A DNA stretch of 64,000 nucleotides. Source: Bacteroidales bacterium (lineage in GTDB: Bacteria > Bacteroidota > Bacteroidia > Bacteroidales > CAIWKO01). The translations under genes were made by a program, and so were the position numbers. The stretch is from the NCBI GenBank assembly GCA_023228145.1, contig JALOBU010000001.1, positions 1 to 64,000 of the forward strand. Direction: 5' to 3'. Of the stretch, positions 42,293-52,100 are shown piece by piece. Within the stretch, counting starts at the first letter, position 1; every line of letters starts with the position of its first letter. The notes beneath the pieces were generated by a model. The model was not told the origin of the DNA and made no database searches. It saw nothing but the letters and a program-made list of their open reading frames with translations.

Positions 42293-44647
42293 ATGTTGTG
42301 CAGAAAATTACTCGCTCTTGTTGTTTCAATTTTATTTCTACAGTGTAGCACTGCCTTAGCCCAGAAGGGAACAATAAAAGGCTTTGTGTACGACAAGGAA
42401 ACCGGCGAACCGTCGATATTTACCAGCGTTTATTTGTATAAAACCACCCTGGGCGTTACTACCGATGTCAACGGTTTTTTTGCCATCACGCAGATCCCCC
42501 CCGGAGATTATATTCTGATTGCCACATTTTTAGGGTACGATACCGTGAAAATGCCCGTCACTGTTGGTAAAGGGGAAATTTTAAATAAAAAGCTGTATAT
42601 ACAAAAATCTGCTTACGAGATAAAAGGCATAAATATTTCAGCGGAAACACAGGAAAACAAAACAGAAACAAAAGTTTCGGAAATTACGGTAACCCCCAAA
42701 AAAATTGAGCAGATTCCTACCATAGGTGGTGTGCCCGACCTTGCCCAGTACCTTCAGGTACTGCCCGGTGTTATTTTTACCGGCGACCAGGGAGGTCAAC
42801 TTTATATAAGAGGAGGTTCGCCTATACAAAACAAAGTACTGCTTGATGGCATGATAGTGTATAACCCTTTTCATTCCATAGGTTTGTTCTCGGTGTTTGA
42901 TACCGACATTTTGAAAAATGCTGAAGTATATACCGGTGGTTTTGGCGCCGAATACGGTGGCAGAATATCTTCGGTGATGGACATCACTACCCGCGACGGA
43001 AACAAAAAACGTTTCGGAGGGAAAGTGGACGTGAGTACTTTTGGTGCAAAGGTCCTGCTGGAAGGGCCTATAGTAAAACAAAAAGAAAATGATAAAGGCA
43101 GCGCCTCCTATATTATTTCTATTAAAAATTCTTATCTTAAACAGTCCTCAAGAATTTTTTATAAATATATGAATTCGCCTTCTGGACTTTCTTTTGGAGA
43201 ATATATCAAATATAAAGATACTGTTGGGTTGCCTTTCAATTATACCGATATTTACGGAAAAGTTTCCATCAATGCCGCCAACGGGAGCAAGGTAAATCTT
43301 TTCGGTTACAGTTTTAATGATGCCGCCGACTACCGTGAAATAGCCACTTTTAAATGGAATTCTTACGGCGGGGGAGCCAATTTTGTGATTATTCCCGGGA
43401 AAGCATCCATGCTCATTGACGGTACGCTGGCCTATTCTTCTTACAAAATAGCTTTGGACGACCAGACCGACAAAGCAAAATCAAGTACCATCAATGGCTT
43501 TAATCTTGGGTTAAACTTTACTTCTTTCTTAGGGAAAAGCGAATTGCGTTATGGATTGGAAGTGCTTGGTTTTGGTACTAATTTCGAGTTTTATAATACG
43601 GCCAACAGGAGGATATACCAGAAAGAATCCACCACGGAATTTGCAGTATTCATTAAATACAAATGGGTAAAAGGCAAATTTTTGATAGAACCAAGCTTCC
43701 GGGCGCATGAATACGCCTCCCTTTCAAAATTTTCACCGGAACCGCGTCTTGCCATTAAATACAATGCCACAAAATTTTTGCGTATAAAACTTGCGGGCGG
43801 CATGTATTCTCAAAACCTTATCAGTGCCAGCTCCGACAAGGATGTAGTGAACCTGTTTTACGGATTTCTTTCCGGCCCCGACAATTTACCCAAAGAATTT
43901 GACGGTAAAGAAGTTACTCACGCCCTGCAAAAAGCTGACCATGTAATTCTGGGCATTGAGATTGATTTGCATAAATATGTTACCCTGAATATTGAGGGCT
44001 ACTACAAGTGGTTTACACAACTCACCAATATCAATCGCAACAAAGTGTATGACGATATCCCCGATTATGCAAATAAGCCGGACATACTGAAAAAAGATTT
44101 TATAATTGAAAAAGGCGATGCAGAAGGTTTGGATGTTACCGTGAAATTCGAATACAACCAGATTTATTTATGGGCGGTTTATTCTTTGGGTTTTGTACAC
44201 CGTTATGATGGCATTGACACGTACTTTCCGCATTACGACCGCCGGCACAATGTGAACCTCGTAGGCTCTTACAATTTTGGTAAAACTCTTACATGGAGCA
44301 TTAATGTGCGGTGGAATATGGGCTCGGGATTTCCGTTCTCGCAAACACAAGGCTATTATGAATTGCTGGATTTCACCGATGGCATAAATACGGATTATAC
44401 AACTGATAACGGTGACATAGGCATCGTCTATGCCGATTATGATAGCGGACGCCTGCCTTACTATCATCGTTTGGATATCTCAGGTAGCAAGACTTTTTAT
44501 TTTGCTAAAAACATGTCACTTGAAATCAACCTGGGCGTTACCAATGTGTATAACCGCAAAAATATTTTCTATTTTGACCGTATTACTTACAAACGCATTG
44601 ACCAGTTGCCCATTATGCCCAGTCTTGGCATCAGTTTTAAGTTTTAA
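42293..44647 (+). CDS. TonB-dependent outer-membrane receptor
   Basis: Outer-membrane importer of 784 residues. Signal peptide (KLLALVVSILFLQCSTALAQ); carboxypeptidase-like regulatory domain at about 27-110 (GTIKGFVYDKETGEPSIFTSVYL, cited as its start; PPGDYILIATFLGYDT); plug domain at about 145-235 (DLAQYLQVLPGVIFTGDQGG, LYIRGGSPIQNKVLLDGM, GFGAEYGGRISSVMDI); and a 22-strand barrel ending NRKNIFYFDRITYKRIDQLP with a final FKF. TonB-linked transport of a large substrate is expected, but no SusD partner follows, so this is not a SusC-type system. Substrate unknown. hemW follows after 39 bases. Confidence 0.93.
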   Translation: MLCRKLLALVVSILFLQCSTALAQKGTIKGFVYDKETGEPSIFTSVYLYKTTLGVTTDVNGFFAITQIPPGDYILIATFLGYDTVKMPVTVGKGEILNKKLYIQKSAYEIKGINISAETQENKTETKVSEITVTPKKIEQIPTIGGVPDLAQYLQVLPGVIFTGDQGGQLYIRGGSPIQNKVLLDGMIVYNPFHSIGLFSVFDTDILKNAEVYTGGFGAEYGGRISSVMDITTRDGNKKRFGGKVDVSTFGAKVLLEGPIVKQKENDKGSASYIISIKNSYLKQSSRIFYKYMNSPSGLSFGEYIKYKDTVGLPFNYTDIYGKVSINAANGSKVNLFGYSFNDAADYREIATFKWNSYGGGANFVIIPGKASMLIDGTLAYSSYKIALDDQTDKAKSSTINGFNLGLNFTSFLGKSELRYGLEVLGFGTNFEFYNTANRRIYQKESTTEFAVFIKYKWVKGKFLIEPSFRAHEYASLSKFSPEPRLAIKYNATKFLRIKLAGGMYSQNLISASSDKDVVNLFYGFLSGPDNLPKEFDGKEVTHALQKADHVILGIEIDLHKYVTLNIEGYYKWFTQLTNINRNKVYDDIPDYANKPDILKKDFIIEKGDAEGLDVTVKFEYNQIYLWAVYSLGFVHRYDGIDTYFPHYDRRHNVNLVGSYNFGKTLTWSINVRWNMGSGFPFSQTQGYYELLDFTDGINTDYTTDNGDIGIVYADYDSGRLPYYHRLDISGSKTFYFAKNMSLEINLGVTNVYNRKNIFYFDRITYKRIDQLPIMPSLGISFKF

Positions 44648-44686
44648 AAAAATCCTCTTTTAATTCATGGTTTCATATAGAACCTG

Positions 44687-45811
44687 ATGGCGGGAATTTA
44701 CATACATATCCCTTTTTGCAGGCAAAAATGCCACTATTGTAATTTTTATTCCGTCCCATCACTAAAACATTATGTCGAGGTGATACAGGCAATACAAAGG
44801 GAATTGCTTTTGCAGAAAAACTATCTCAGTGAAAAAATAAACACCATTTATTTTGGCGGAGGCACACCTTCGATAATGAAAACTGACGACATACAATCCA
44901 TACTGGAAACCATTTATAAAAATTTTGATGGCAGCTCTGTTTCTGAAATCACCCTGGAAGCTAATCCCGATGATATGGACAGGAAAAAAATACAGGAGCT
45001 GAAATATACCGTCGTGAATCGCATCAGCCTGGGGGTGCAGTCTTTTTTTGATGAAGACCTGAAATATCTTAACCGCAGCCACCATGCTGCACAGGCTGAT
45101 TATGCCGTAAAAGCTCTTCAGGACGGTGGTTTTACAAATATAAGCATTGACCTGATATATGGCATCCCGACACTTGGGTTGAACCGGTGGAAGCAAAACC
45201 TTGCAACGGCAGTCCAACTCGGCATTCCCCACATCTCTGCCTATGCGTTGACGGTGGAGCCCAAAACCAATCTGGAGTTTTTTATAAGAAAAGAAAAATT
45301 ACAGGAGGTGTCTGAAGAAGACGTTGCGGAACAATATAGCTATGCCATGAAATTTTTAAAAGAACGGGAATATGCACATTATGAAATATCCAACTTTGCT
45401 ATGCCCGGCATGGAATCAAAGCATAACTGTTTGTACTGGGAAGGCGCAAAATATCTGGGCGCAGGGCCTTCGGCACATTCTTATGACGGCAGCTCCAGGC
45501 AGTGGAATTGCTGCAACACTGAAAAATATATTGAAGGCATAAAAAACAGAAACATTCCTTGCGAGAAAGAAACACTGACGAAAAATCAAAAATACAATGA
45601 ATATATCATGACTTCCTTACGTATTGCAAAAGGAGTTGATATGTTTTTTTTGCAACAGAATTTTGGCGATGATTTTCTTAAGAGTTTTACCGGGCTTATG
45701 CAGCCGCATCTTGACAAAGGGTTTGCCTTGAAGAGCGGGCATAATGTAGTTTTAACCAATGAGGGCAAATTATTTGCCGACAGGATTGCTGCGGATTTTT
45801 TTATTATATAA
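44687..45811 (+). CDS. hemW: Radical SAM protein HemW (heme chaperone)
   Basis: Radical SAM enzyme of 374 residues, formerly called oxygen-independent coproporphyrinogen oxidase-like. The iron-sulfur motif is PFCRQKCHYCNFYS (CxxxCxxC at about residues 10-17) without the extra Cys that marks HemN. It also has YFGGGTPS, LEANPDD, RISLGVQSF, SIDLIYGIP and HYEISNFA, the HemW set, and a C-terminal winged-helix. HemW binds heme and passes it to targets such as quinol oxidases. The start MAGIYIHIPFC is the family N-terminus. Confidence 0.95.
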   Translation: MAGIYIHIPFCRQKCHYCNFYSVPSLKHYVEVIQAIQRELLLQKNYLSEKINTIYFGGGTPSIMKTDDIQSILETIYKNFDGSSVSEITLEANPDDMDRKKIQELKYTVVNRISLGVQSFFDEDLKYLNRSHHAAQADYAVKALQDGGFTNISIDLIYGIPTLGLNRWKQNLATAVQLGIPHISAYALTVEPKTNLEFFIRKEKLQEVSEEDVAEQYSYAMKFLKEREYAHYEISNFAMPGMESKHNCLYWEGAKYLGAGPSAHSYDGSSRQWNCCNTEKYIEGIKNRNIPCEKETLTKNQKYNEYIMTSLRIAKGVDMFFLQQNFGDDFLKSFTGLMQPHLDKGFALKSGHNVVLTNEGKLFADRIAADFFII

Positions 45812-45944
45812 AATCAGGATAGAAAACATATATAAAATTGTAAATCAATACTTTGAAAGGTGAAAATCGTATGGTCGCAATTTTTAGAAAAGACACTAGT
45901 TTTTATTTGAATATCTGGTGTAAGTTTTTTGATACGGCAGCATC

Positions 45945-47705
45945 ATGAAAATACTATGGAAATACATGAAGCCACAGCGATGGCTGATTTTTATCGCTCT
46001 TCTTTTGGCAGGCATCAGCCAGTTGTTGAGTTTAGTTGACCCGCTTATATTTGGAAAAATAATAGATGATTATGCAACCCATCCCGGCTTACGTAGCGAA
46101 GAGGAATTAGTTCAAGGAGTATTGTTTTGGCTGGGAATTGCTATTGCTATTGCCCTTTTGTCCCGAGCTACGAAATCCATACAGGAATATTTTACCCGTC
46201 TTGCCGTTCAGAAATTCGGAATGCAGATTTTTAACGACGGGCTAAAACAGACGCTTCGCCTGTCTTTTCAGGAGTTTGAAGAACAGCGCAGCGGAGAAAC
46301 CCTATCAGTATTGCAAAAAGTTCGTACCGACACCCAACAGTTCACCAATTCCTTCATTAACATTTTGTTTTCATCGCTTGTGGGCATAGGTTTTCTGGTC
46401 TGGTATTCTGTTACCAAAAACTGGATGCTCATACCTGTATTTTTGATAGGCATACTGTTTTTAGGCTCCCTGACCGGACTGCTAAGCAAAAAGATAAAAT
46501 CCACCCAGCGTTCCATCAATCGTGAAACCAATAAAATGTCGGGTGTTATCACTGAATCCCTACGCAACATCGAACTGGTAAAAAGCCTGGGCCTTACTTT
46601 TCCGGAAATAAAACGTTTAAAAGAGCATACGCGGAAAATATTTGACCTGGAGATGGAAAAAGTAAAAAAGGTTCGCACCTTAACATTTTTTCAAGGCTCC
46701 ATGCTCAGCATATTGAAGCAATCCATTTTGTTTATTTTGCTATGGTTGATATTCAGGAAAGTTTTAACCACCGGGGAACTTATCACTATGCAATTTATTT
46801 CAACATCCATATTCGGCCCTTTGCAAGATTTGGGGAATATCATCCTTAGTTACCGGGAAGTGGAAACTTCTGTAAGTCATTTTGACCAATTGATGCAAAA
46901 ACCGATTGATAAAAGGCCCGAAAACCCTGTGGAAATTGGCAACTTATTATCTGTCTGTTTTCAGAATGTTGTTTTTCGGCACAAAACAGCCACAACCAAT
47001 GCCATTGATGATATATCATTCAGGGTGCAGACCGGTGAAACCATTGCTTTTGTGGGGCCTTCAGGCTCAGGAAAGTCCACCCTAGTGAAGTTATTAGTTG
47101 GATTATACAAACCGATAAAAGGCACGATCAATTTTAATGAATGTTCTTCAACACAAATAAGGTATAATGAGTTACGAAGACAAATAGGGTTTGTAACTCA
47201 GGACACACAGTTGTTTGCCGGCACCATAAAGGAAAATTTATTATTTGTGAAACCCGATGCTTCGGATGATGAGATTACAGATGCGCTGAACATGGCTGCC
47301 TGTGAGAAGTTGATAAGGAATTCAGCAAAAGGAATAAATACTGTGCTGGGAGAAGGAGGCATGAAATTGTCGGGAGGGGAAAAGCAACGTATTTCTATTG
47401 CTAGGGCTATATTACGACAGCCGCGTTTGTTGATATTTGATGAAGCGACCTCGTCACTGGATTCACTGACTGAAGAAGAAATATCTAATACTGTCCGCAG
47501 GTTTTCCGGCAGCAGTGAGCGTATCACCATATTAATCGCACACCGTTTATCCACCATAATGCATGCAGATTTAATTTATGTTCTGGAGAAAGGGAAAATA
47601 ATTGAAAAGGGTTCCCATGACGTACTGATGCTACAGAAAGGTTTATATTATGCTATGTGGCGTCAGCAGATAGGCGAAAGAAAAAATATCGTACTTACTG
47701 AATAA
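45945..47705 (+). CDS. ABC transporter, fused permease and ATPase (exporter)
   Basis: Half-transporter of 586 residues acting as a dimer in the inner membrane. Residues 15-320 form the six-helix exporter domain; a charged coupling-helix region (SVLQKVRTDTQQFTN) is visible. Residues 345-575 are the ATPase: Walker A GPSGSGKST, Q-loop QIGFVTQDTQ, signature LSGGEKQR, Walker B LLIFDEATSSLD and H-loop AHRLST. No substrate or partner is encoded beside it. The 133-base gap before it shows no clear promoter. A short 17-base hairpin (AATAATC/GATTATT, 47701-47717) follows the stop codon but has no U-tract. Confidence 0.94.
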   Translation: MKILWKYMKPQRWLIFIALLLAGISQLLSLVDPLIFGKIIDDYATHPGLRSEEELVQGVLFWLGIAIAIALLSRATKSIQEYFTRLAVQKFGMQIFNDGLKQTLRLSFQEFEEQRSGETLSVLQKVRTDTQQFTNSFINILFSSLVGIGFLVWYSVTKNWMLIPVFLIGILFLGSLTGLLSKKIKSTQRSINRETNKMSGVITESLRNIELVKSLGLTFPEIKRLKEHTRKIFDLEMEKVKKVRTLTFFQGSMLSILKQSILFILLWLIFRKVLTTGELITMQFISTSIFGPLQDLGNIILSYREVETSVSHFDQLMQKPIDKRPENPVEIGNLLSVCFQNVVFRHKTATTNAIDDISFRVQTGETIAFVGPSGSGKSTLVKLLVGLYKPIKGTINFNECSSTQIRYNELRRQIGFVTQDTQLFAGTIKENLLFVKPDASDDEITDALNMAACEKLIRNSAKGINTVLGEGGMKLSGGEKQRISIARAILRQPRLLIFDEATSSLDSLTEEEISNTVRRFSGSSERITILIAHRLSTIMHADLIYVLEKGKIIEKGSHDVLMLQKGLYYAMWRQQIGERKNIVLTE

Positions 47706-47891
47706 TCTCAGATTATTATGCGCTTCCTTCAATCGTTGCAACAGGCTTTGTTTTATTTTTATTTTACATGGAGCATTGAACCGCTTTTAGCGAAATGAAT
47801 AATAAAATAAAGTGCATAAATAGTGAATAAATTTGCCTAAGAAAACTAATGTAAATAATGAAAGAATCACAATTGTTTCACACGCAAAGAC

Positions 47892-49058
47892 TTATTTTTT
47901 TCTCTCGTTTTGTTCTTTGTAAAACACAATTGAATCATTCAGAGAATAAATATAATCCAAAGTTTTCTTGCTGCAACCTGCCAGGGGGTCATCATTCAGG
48001 CGGATTCGTAAATATACCGGCTGGTGGTCGGAAAATTCAAATCCGTAATCCAGTGTTTTGATTGTTTCAACAATGATATTGGGCGAGACCACAAAAAAAT
48101 CATAGATGGTGGTCGGCGTGCTGCCATGTTTATATGCGCTTCTCAGGTCGCGGTTGGTGGGGCATGTGCTGTCGCAAGCCCATTGCCAGCCATCGGGCAT
48201 AAAATTAAAAGGTATTTTGGGCAAGCCTGATTTTTTTACGTAACCCGAAGCAAAACGGAAAGAGTTGTAATTATAAGGATTTTGGTTCCAGTCGCCGCCG
48301 GCTATAACAAAATTTCCTTTGGCGTATTCGTTCAGAATAAATCCGCGCAACATCCACATCTCATATTGCCTGAGCCTGTCGGCATCGTCAAAAGCCGAAT
48401 TGTGCGTGTTGATGACAATCAGTTCTTTGTGATTGCTCAGCAGAAAGCGCTGGATCATAAAGCAACGGTCGAGCATGAATATTTTAAGTGGCCAGGAATA
48501 GTTTACAGGGTATGAAAACCTCTCCGAGCTTAAAGGATAATATCGTGAAAATGTAGAAATGCCGGAGACTACTTTTCCCAAAGGTTTAAGCATCGGGGCG
48601 GGGACATGTTTCACATTATAATTGACAGCAAAGCTAAAGGTGTAATCCGGTAAAGCTTTTGAAAATAATGCGGCCTGATTCATATAATAGCTTCTTTTTG
48701 ATGCGGTATCCACTTCCTGCAAAAGAAAAAAGTCCATGCTGTCGTTTTTTGAAAGAAAATCAAAAACTCCGTTCAGATTATTTTGAAATGTTGCTTTATC
48801 CGGGCGTACCATTTTCCCTCCGTCGTAAAAAAAATCCATGCTTTCATCCAGCCCGCAGTAGCCCACATTCCATGTGATAAATGTAATATCCCTGCTGTCA
48901 ATCACAGCATCAGGAGAATTATTCATCACAGCGATATGTTCGGAGGGAACGGGCTGAAAATCGGTAAGTGTAAAATAAACAAACAGTGCCACCAGTCCGG
49001 CTATGACAATACAAAAAATTATAAGCAGAATTTTAAGTGATTTTTTTAATGCCCTCAT
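47892..49058 (-). CDS. Membrane-anchored endonuclease/exonuclease/phosphatase-family protein
   Basis: A 388-residue protein with an N-terminal transmembrane helix (about 10-30, KILLIIFCIVIAGLVALFVYF region) and an EEP catalytic domain: FITWNVGYCGLD (Asn), FFLLQEVD (metal Glu), INTHNSAF, GDWNQNPYN (Asp and Asn) and FSDHQPVYL (Asp-His). Most such anchored Bacteroidota proteins are of unknown substrate and may act on phospholipid, nucleotide or DNA phosphodiesters in the periplasm. It differs from the cytoplasmic Xth at 11.4 kb in lacking the DNA-recognition loop. Monocistronic; the 186 bases downstream of the ABC gene show no terminator. Confidence 0.88.
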   Translation of the reverse strand: MRALKKSLKILLIIFCIVIAGLVALFVYFTLTDFQPVPSEHIAVMNNSPDAVIDSRDITFITWNVGYCGLDESMDFFYDGGKMVRPDKATFQNNLNGVFDFLSKNDSMDFFLLQEVDTASKRSYYMNQAALFSKALPDYTFSFAVNYNVKHVPAPMLKPLGKVVSGISTFSRYYPLSSERFSYPVNYSWPLKIFMLDRCFMIQRFLLSNHKELIVINTHNSAFDDADRLRQYEMWMLRGFILNEYAKGNFVIAGGDWNQNPYNYNSFRFASGYVKKSGLPKIPFNFMPDGWQWACDSTCPTNRDLRSAYKHGSTPTTIYDFFVVSPNIIVETIKTLDYGFEFSDHQPVYLRIRLNDDPLAGCSKKTLDYIYSLNDSIVFYKEQNERKK

Positions 49059-49190
49059 AGATTTTTTTAATAAAAATACAAAATAAAAATTTGACTTATA
49101 AAATTTGTTTTAATAAAACTTGTTAGCGCCTGATAATTTTTATATTTTTACATGAATTATCCTTATCTCCTTAACATAAAAATTACCGGT

Positions 49191-52100
49191 ATGGACAAGA
49201 AAAAAATCATCCTCATTGGCATTATTACCTTTTTAATTGCTTTTACCATTTATCTTATCAGCAGAGCAAGTACGCAGTCTATAATAAAGGTGAACCCTGC
49301 CTTTAAAGAATATGTTGCTGCCTTTACTTCTGGAATTATTTCCACCGAATCAAGCATAAAAGTACGCATGAATTTTGATGTTGCCGATTCTTCCATGTTT
49401 GAGAAACCTACAGAGGAGGAATTGTTTGATTTTTCTCCATCCATAAAAGGAAAATCATACTGGATTGATACCCGCACAGTAGAGTTTCGCCCGGATAGCA
49501 AGCTGGAGGCCGACAAACTATATACGGCAAAATTCTACCTGTCGAAAGTCATCCATGTGCCCGACAGCATGCGTACCTTTATTTTTCAGTTTCGTACAAC
49601 AAAACAAGCTTTTGAAGTAAAAGTGGACAATCACAAGGCATACAGCAACAGCAACCTGAAATGGGAAAAGATTAGCGGGACAATTATTACAGCCGATGTG
49701 GCCAGTGCAGATGATGTCGCTAAATTATTCGATGTAACACAGGGGAGTAAAAAGCTTAAAGTTACTGTCATGACGGGAAGCGACAAAAAGACTTTCACCT
49801 TTGTCATTGACAGCGTGAACCGCGATACCAAAGCCTCCGTAGTGAAAATAAAATGGGACGGCAAGCCCATACTGGCAGATAATAAAGGTTCTTATGATGT
49901 TGAAATTCCTTCTATCAATGATTTCAATCTATTTTCCATTGTGGCATCACAAAACCCCGAGCCGGTGGTCAGTTTATTTTTTTCCGACCCCCTGCTTGAG
50001 GAACAGGATTTAAACGGCCTGATAACTTTGGGAAATATCAACGACCTGAAATTTGACATTGAAGATAACCAGATAAAAATTTATCCTCCGGGGGAAGTGG
50101 GCGGAACACAAGTTATTACAGTATATCAGGCCGTGAAAAACATTAACAGTAAAGAGCTGGGTGAAAAATATGTTGACTCGGTAACATTTGAAGATATAAA
50201 GCCCAACATCCGGCTGGTTGGAAACGGGACCATACTGCCCAGCACAAACGGCCTGATATTTCCTTTTGAAGCCGTTAATGTCAACGCTGTGGATGTGAAA
50301 ATATTCAAAATTTATGAAAACAACATTTCTCAATTTCTGCAGGTAAATGACCTTGATGGCGAAAGAGAAATGTCTCGTGTGGGGAAACTCATACTGAAGA
50401 AAAAAATTCAACTGCAGTCGGCAGGGGCACCCGTATTGAATTACGGCAACTGGTCCCGCTATTATATTGACCTTTCCGAACTTATTCAAGCCGAACAGGG
50501 GGCTATATACCAGGTTACACTGGGTATTAAAAAAGCCTATTCCACTTATGGCAATTGCACGGAAGTGGATGAGGGAGAAACAGATGAAAATCTTAACTCT
50601 TCTTGGGACGAAAGCGTTGAAGACGAGCCCGAAAACTGGTATTATTATGATTATTACGGCTATTATTATGATTATGATGACGACTATTATTATTACGATT
50701 GGTATGAGAGAGACGACCCTTGCGAAGACTCCTATTTCAGGAACAAAGTTGTAAGCCGCAATGTACTGGCCACAGACATAGGCATCATAGCCAAAGTGGG
50801 CAGCACCGGTGAGCTTCACATATTTACCACCGACCTAGTTGCCGGCAAACCTATGCCTTCGGTATCCATCACGGTGCTGGATTATCAGAGCCAGGAACTC
50901 AACAAGGCTCAGACCAATTCCGATGGAGCAGCAGTGATACAGCTGAAAAAAGTACCATACCTGATTGTTGCTGCAAAAGACAATCAGCGTGCTTATTTGA
51001 AAATGACGGGTGGCTCGGCCTTGTCGTTAAGCATGTTCGAGGTTGGCGGGGAAGCCGTTCGTAAGGGAATTAAAGGTTTTATATACACAGAACGGGGGGT
51101 TTGGCGGCCTGGGGACTCCATTTTCCTGGTTTTTATCCTTGAAGACAAACTGCACAAACTATCGCCAGAAACTCCTGTGGTATTTGACCTTACCAACCCG
51201 CGCGGACAAAAGGTACAGCATATCGTGAAAACAAAATCTGTGAACGGCTTTTATGATTTCCGCACCGCCACAGACCCCAATGCGCTTACAGGTTACTGGA
51301 CAGTGGGCATTCGTGTGGGAGGCTCTTATTTCAGCAAATCCTTGAAAATAGAAACCATAAAACCCAACCGCCTGAAGATAAAACTGGATTTTGGCTCGGA
51401 TATGATAACCCAGTCTTCCAATGGTACGCTGGAGGCCAAATGGCTCCATGGAGCTGTTGCCCGCAACCTGAAAGCCGATGTAACCGTGGTGCTGAATAAG
51501 ACCAATACCGTATTTAAAAAATATTCAAGCTTTATTTTTGACGACCCTGCAAAAAGATTTTATTCGGAAACCTATAAGGTTTTTAGCGACAAATTGAACG
51601 AGGAAGGTAAGGCTGAGATAATCCCGGACATTGCTGTTTCGAGTTCTGCGCCGGGGGTACTGCGTGCCGGTTTTGAAACCAGGGTGTTTGAACAGGGCGG
51701 CGAATTCAGCGTGGACAGGTTTTCATTATTGTATTATCCCTTTGAAACGTATGTGGGAATAAAAACCCCCGAGGGAGAACGCTATTCTTCCATGCTGAAT
51801 ACGGAAAAGAATTATTCCATAGAATTTGTCAATGTGAATACCAAGGGCAGCCCTGTGAAATCGGGCAAGGTACAGGTGGATATCTATAAAGTGAATTGGC
51901 GTTGGTGGTGGGACAACTCGGGCTATGATGTAGCAGATTTTGTTCGCAGCCAGTATAATGAACCTTACAAAACATTTGAGCAGGGTTTTGTGAGTGGCAA
52001 AGGGCAGTTTAATATTACCATCCCCGATGCTGACTGGGGCCGTTACTTTATCAGAATCACCGACCTTGTCAGCGGGCACAGTACAGGAAAAATTGTGTAT

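Noticed and set aside
42293..44647. A SusC/SusD polysaccharide utilisation locus
   Set aside because: The receptor is not followed by a SusD-like lipoprotein and there are no glycoside hydrolases around.
47701..47717. Terminator after the ABC exporter gene
   Set aside because: The hairpin is short and AT-rich and has no following U-tract.
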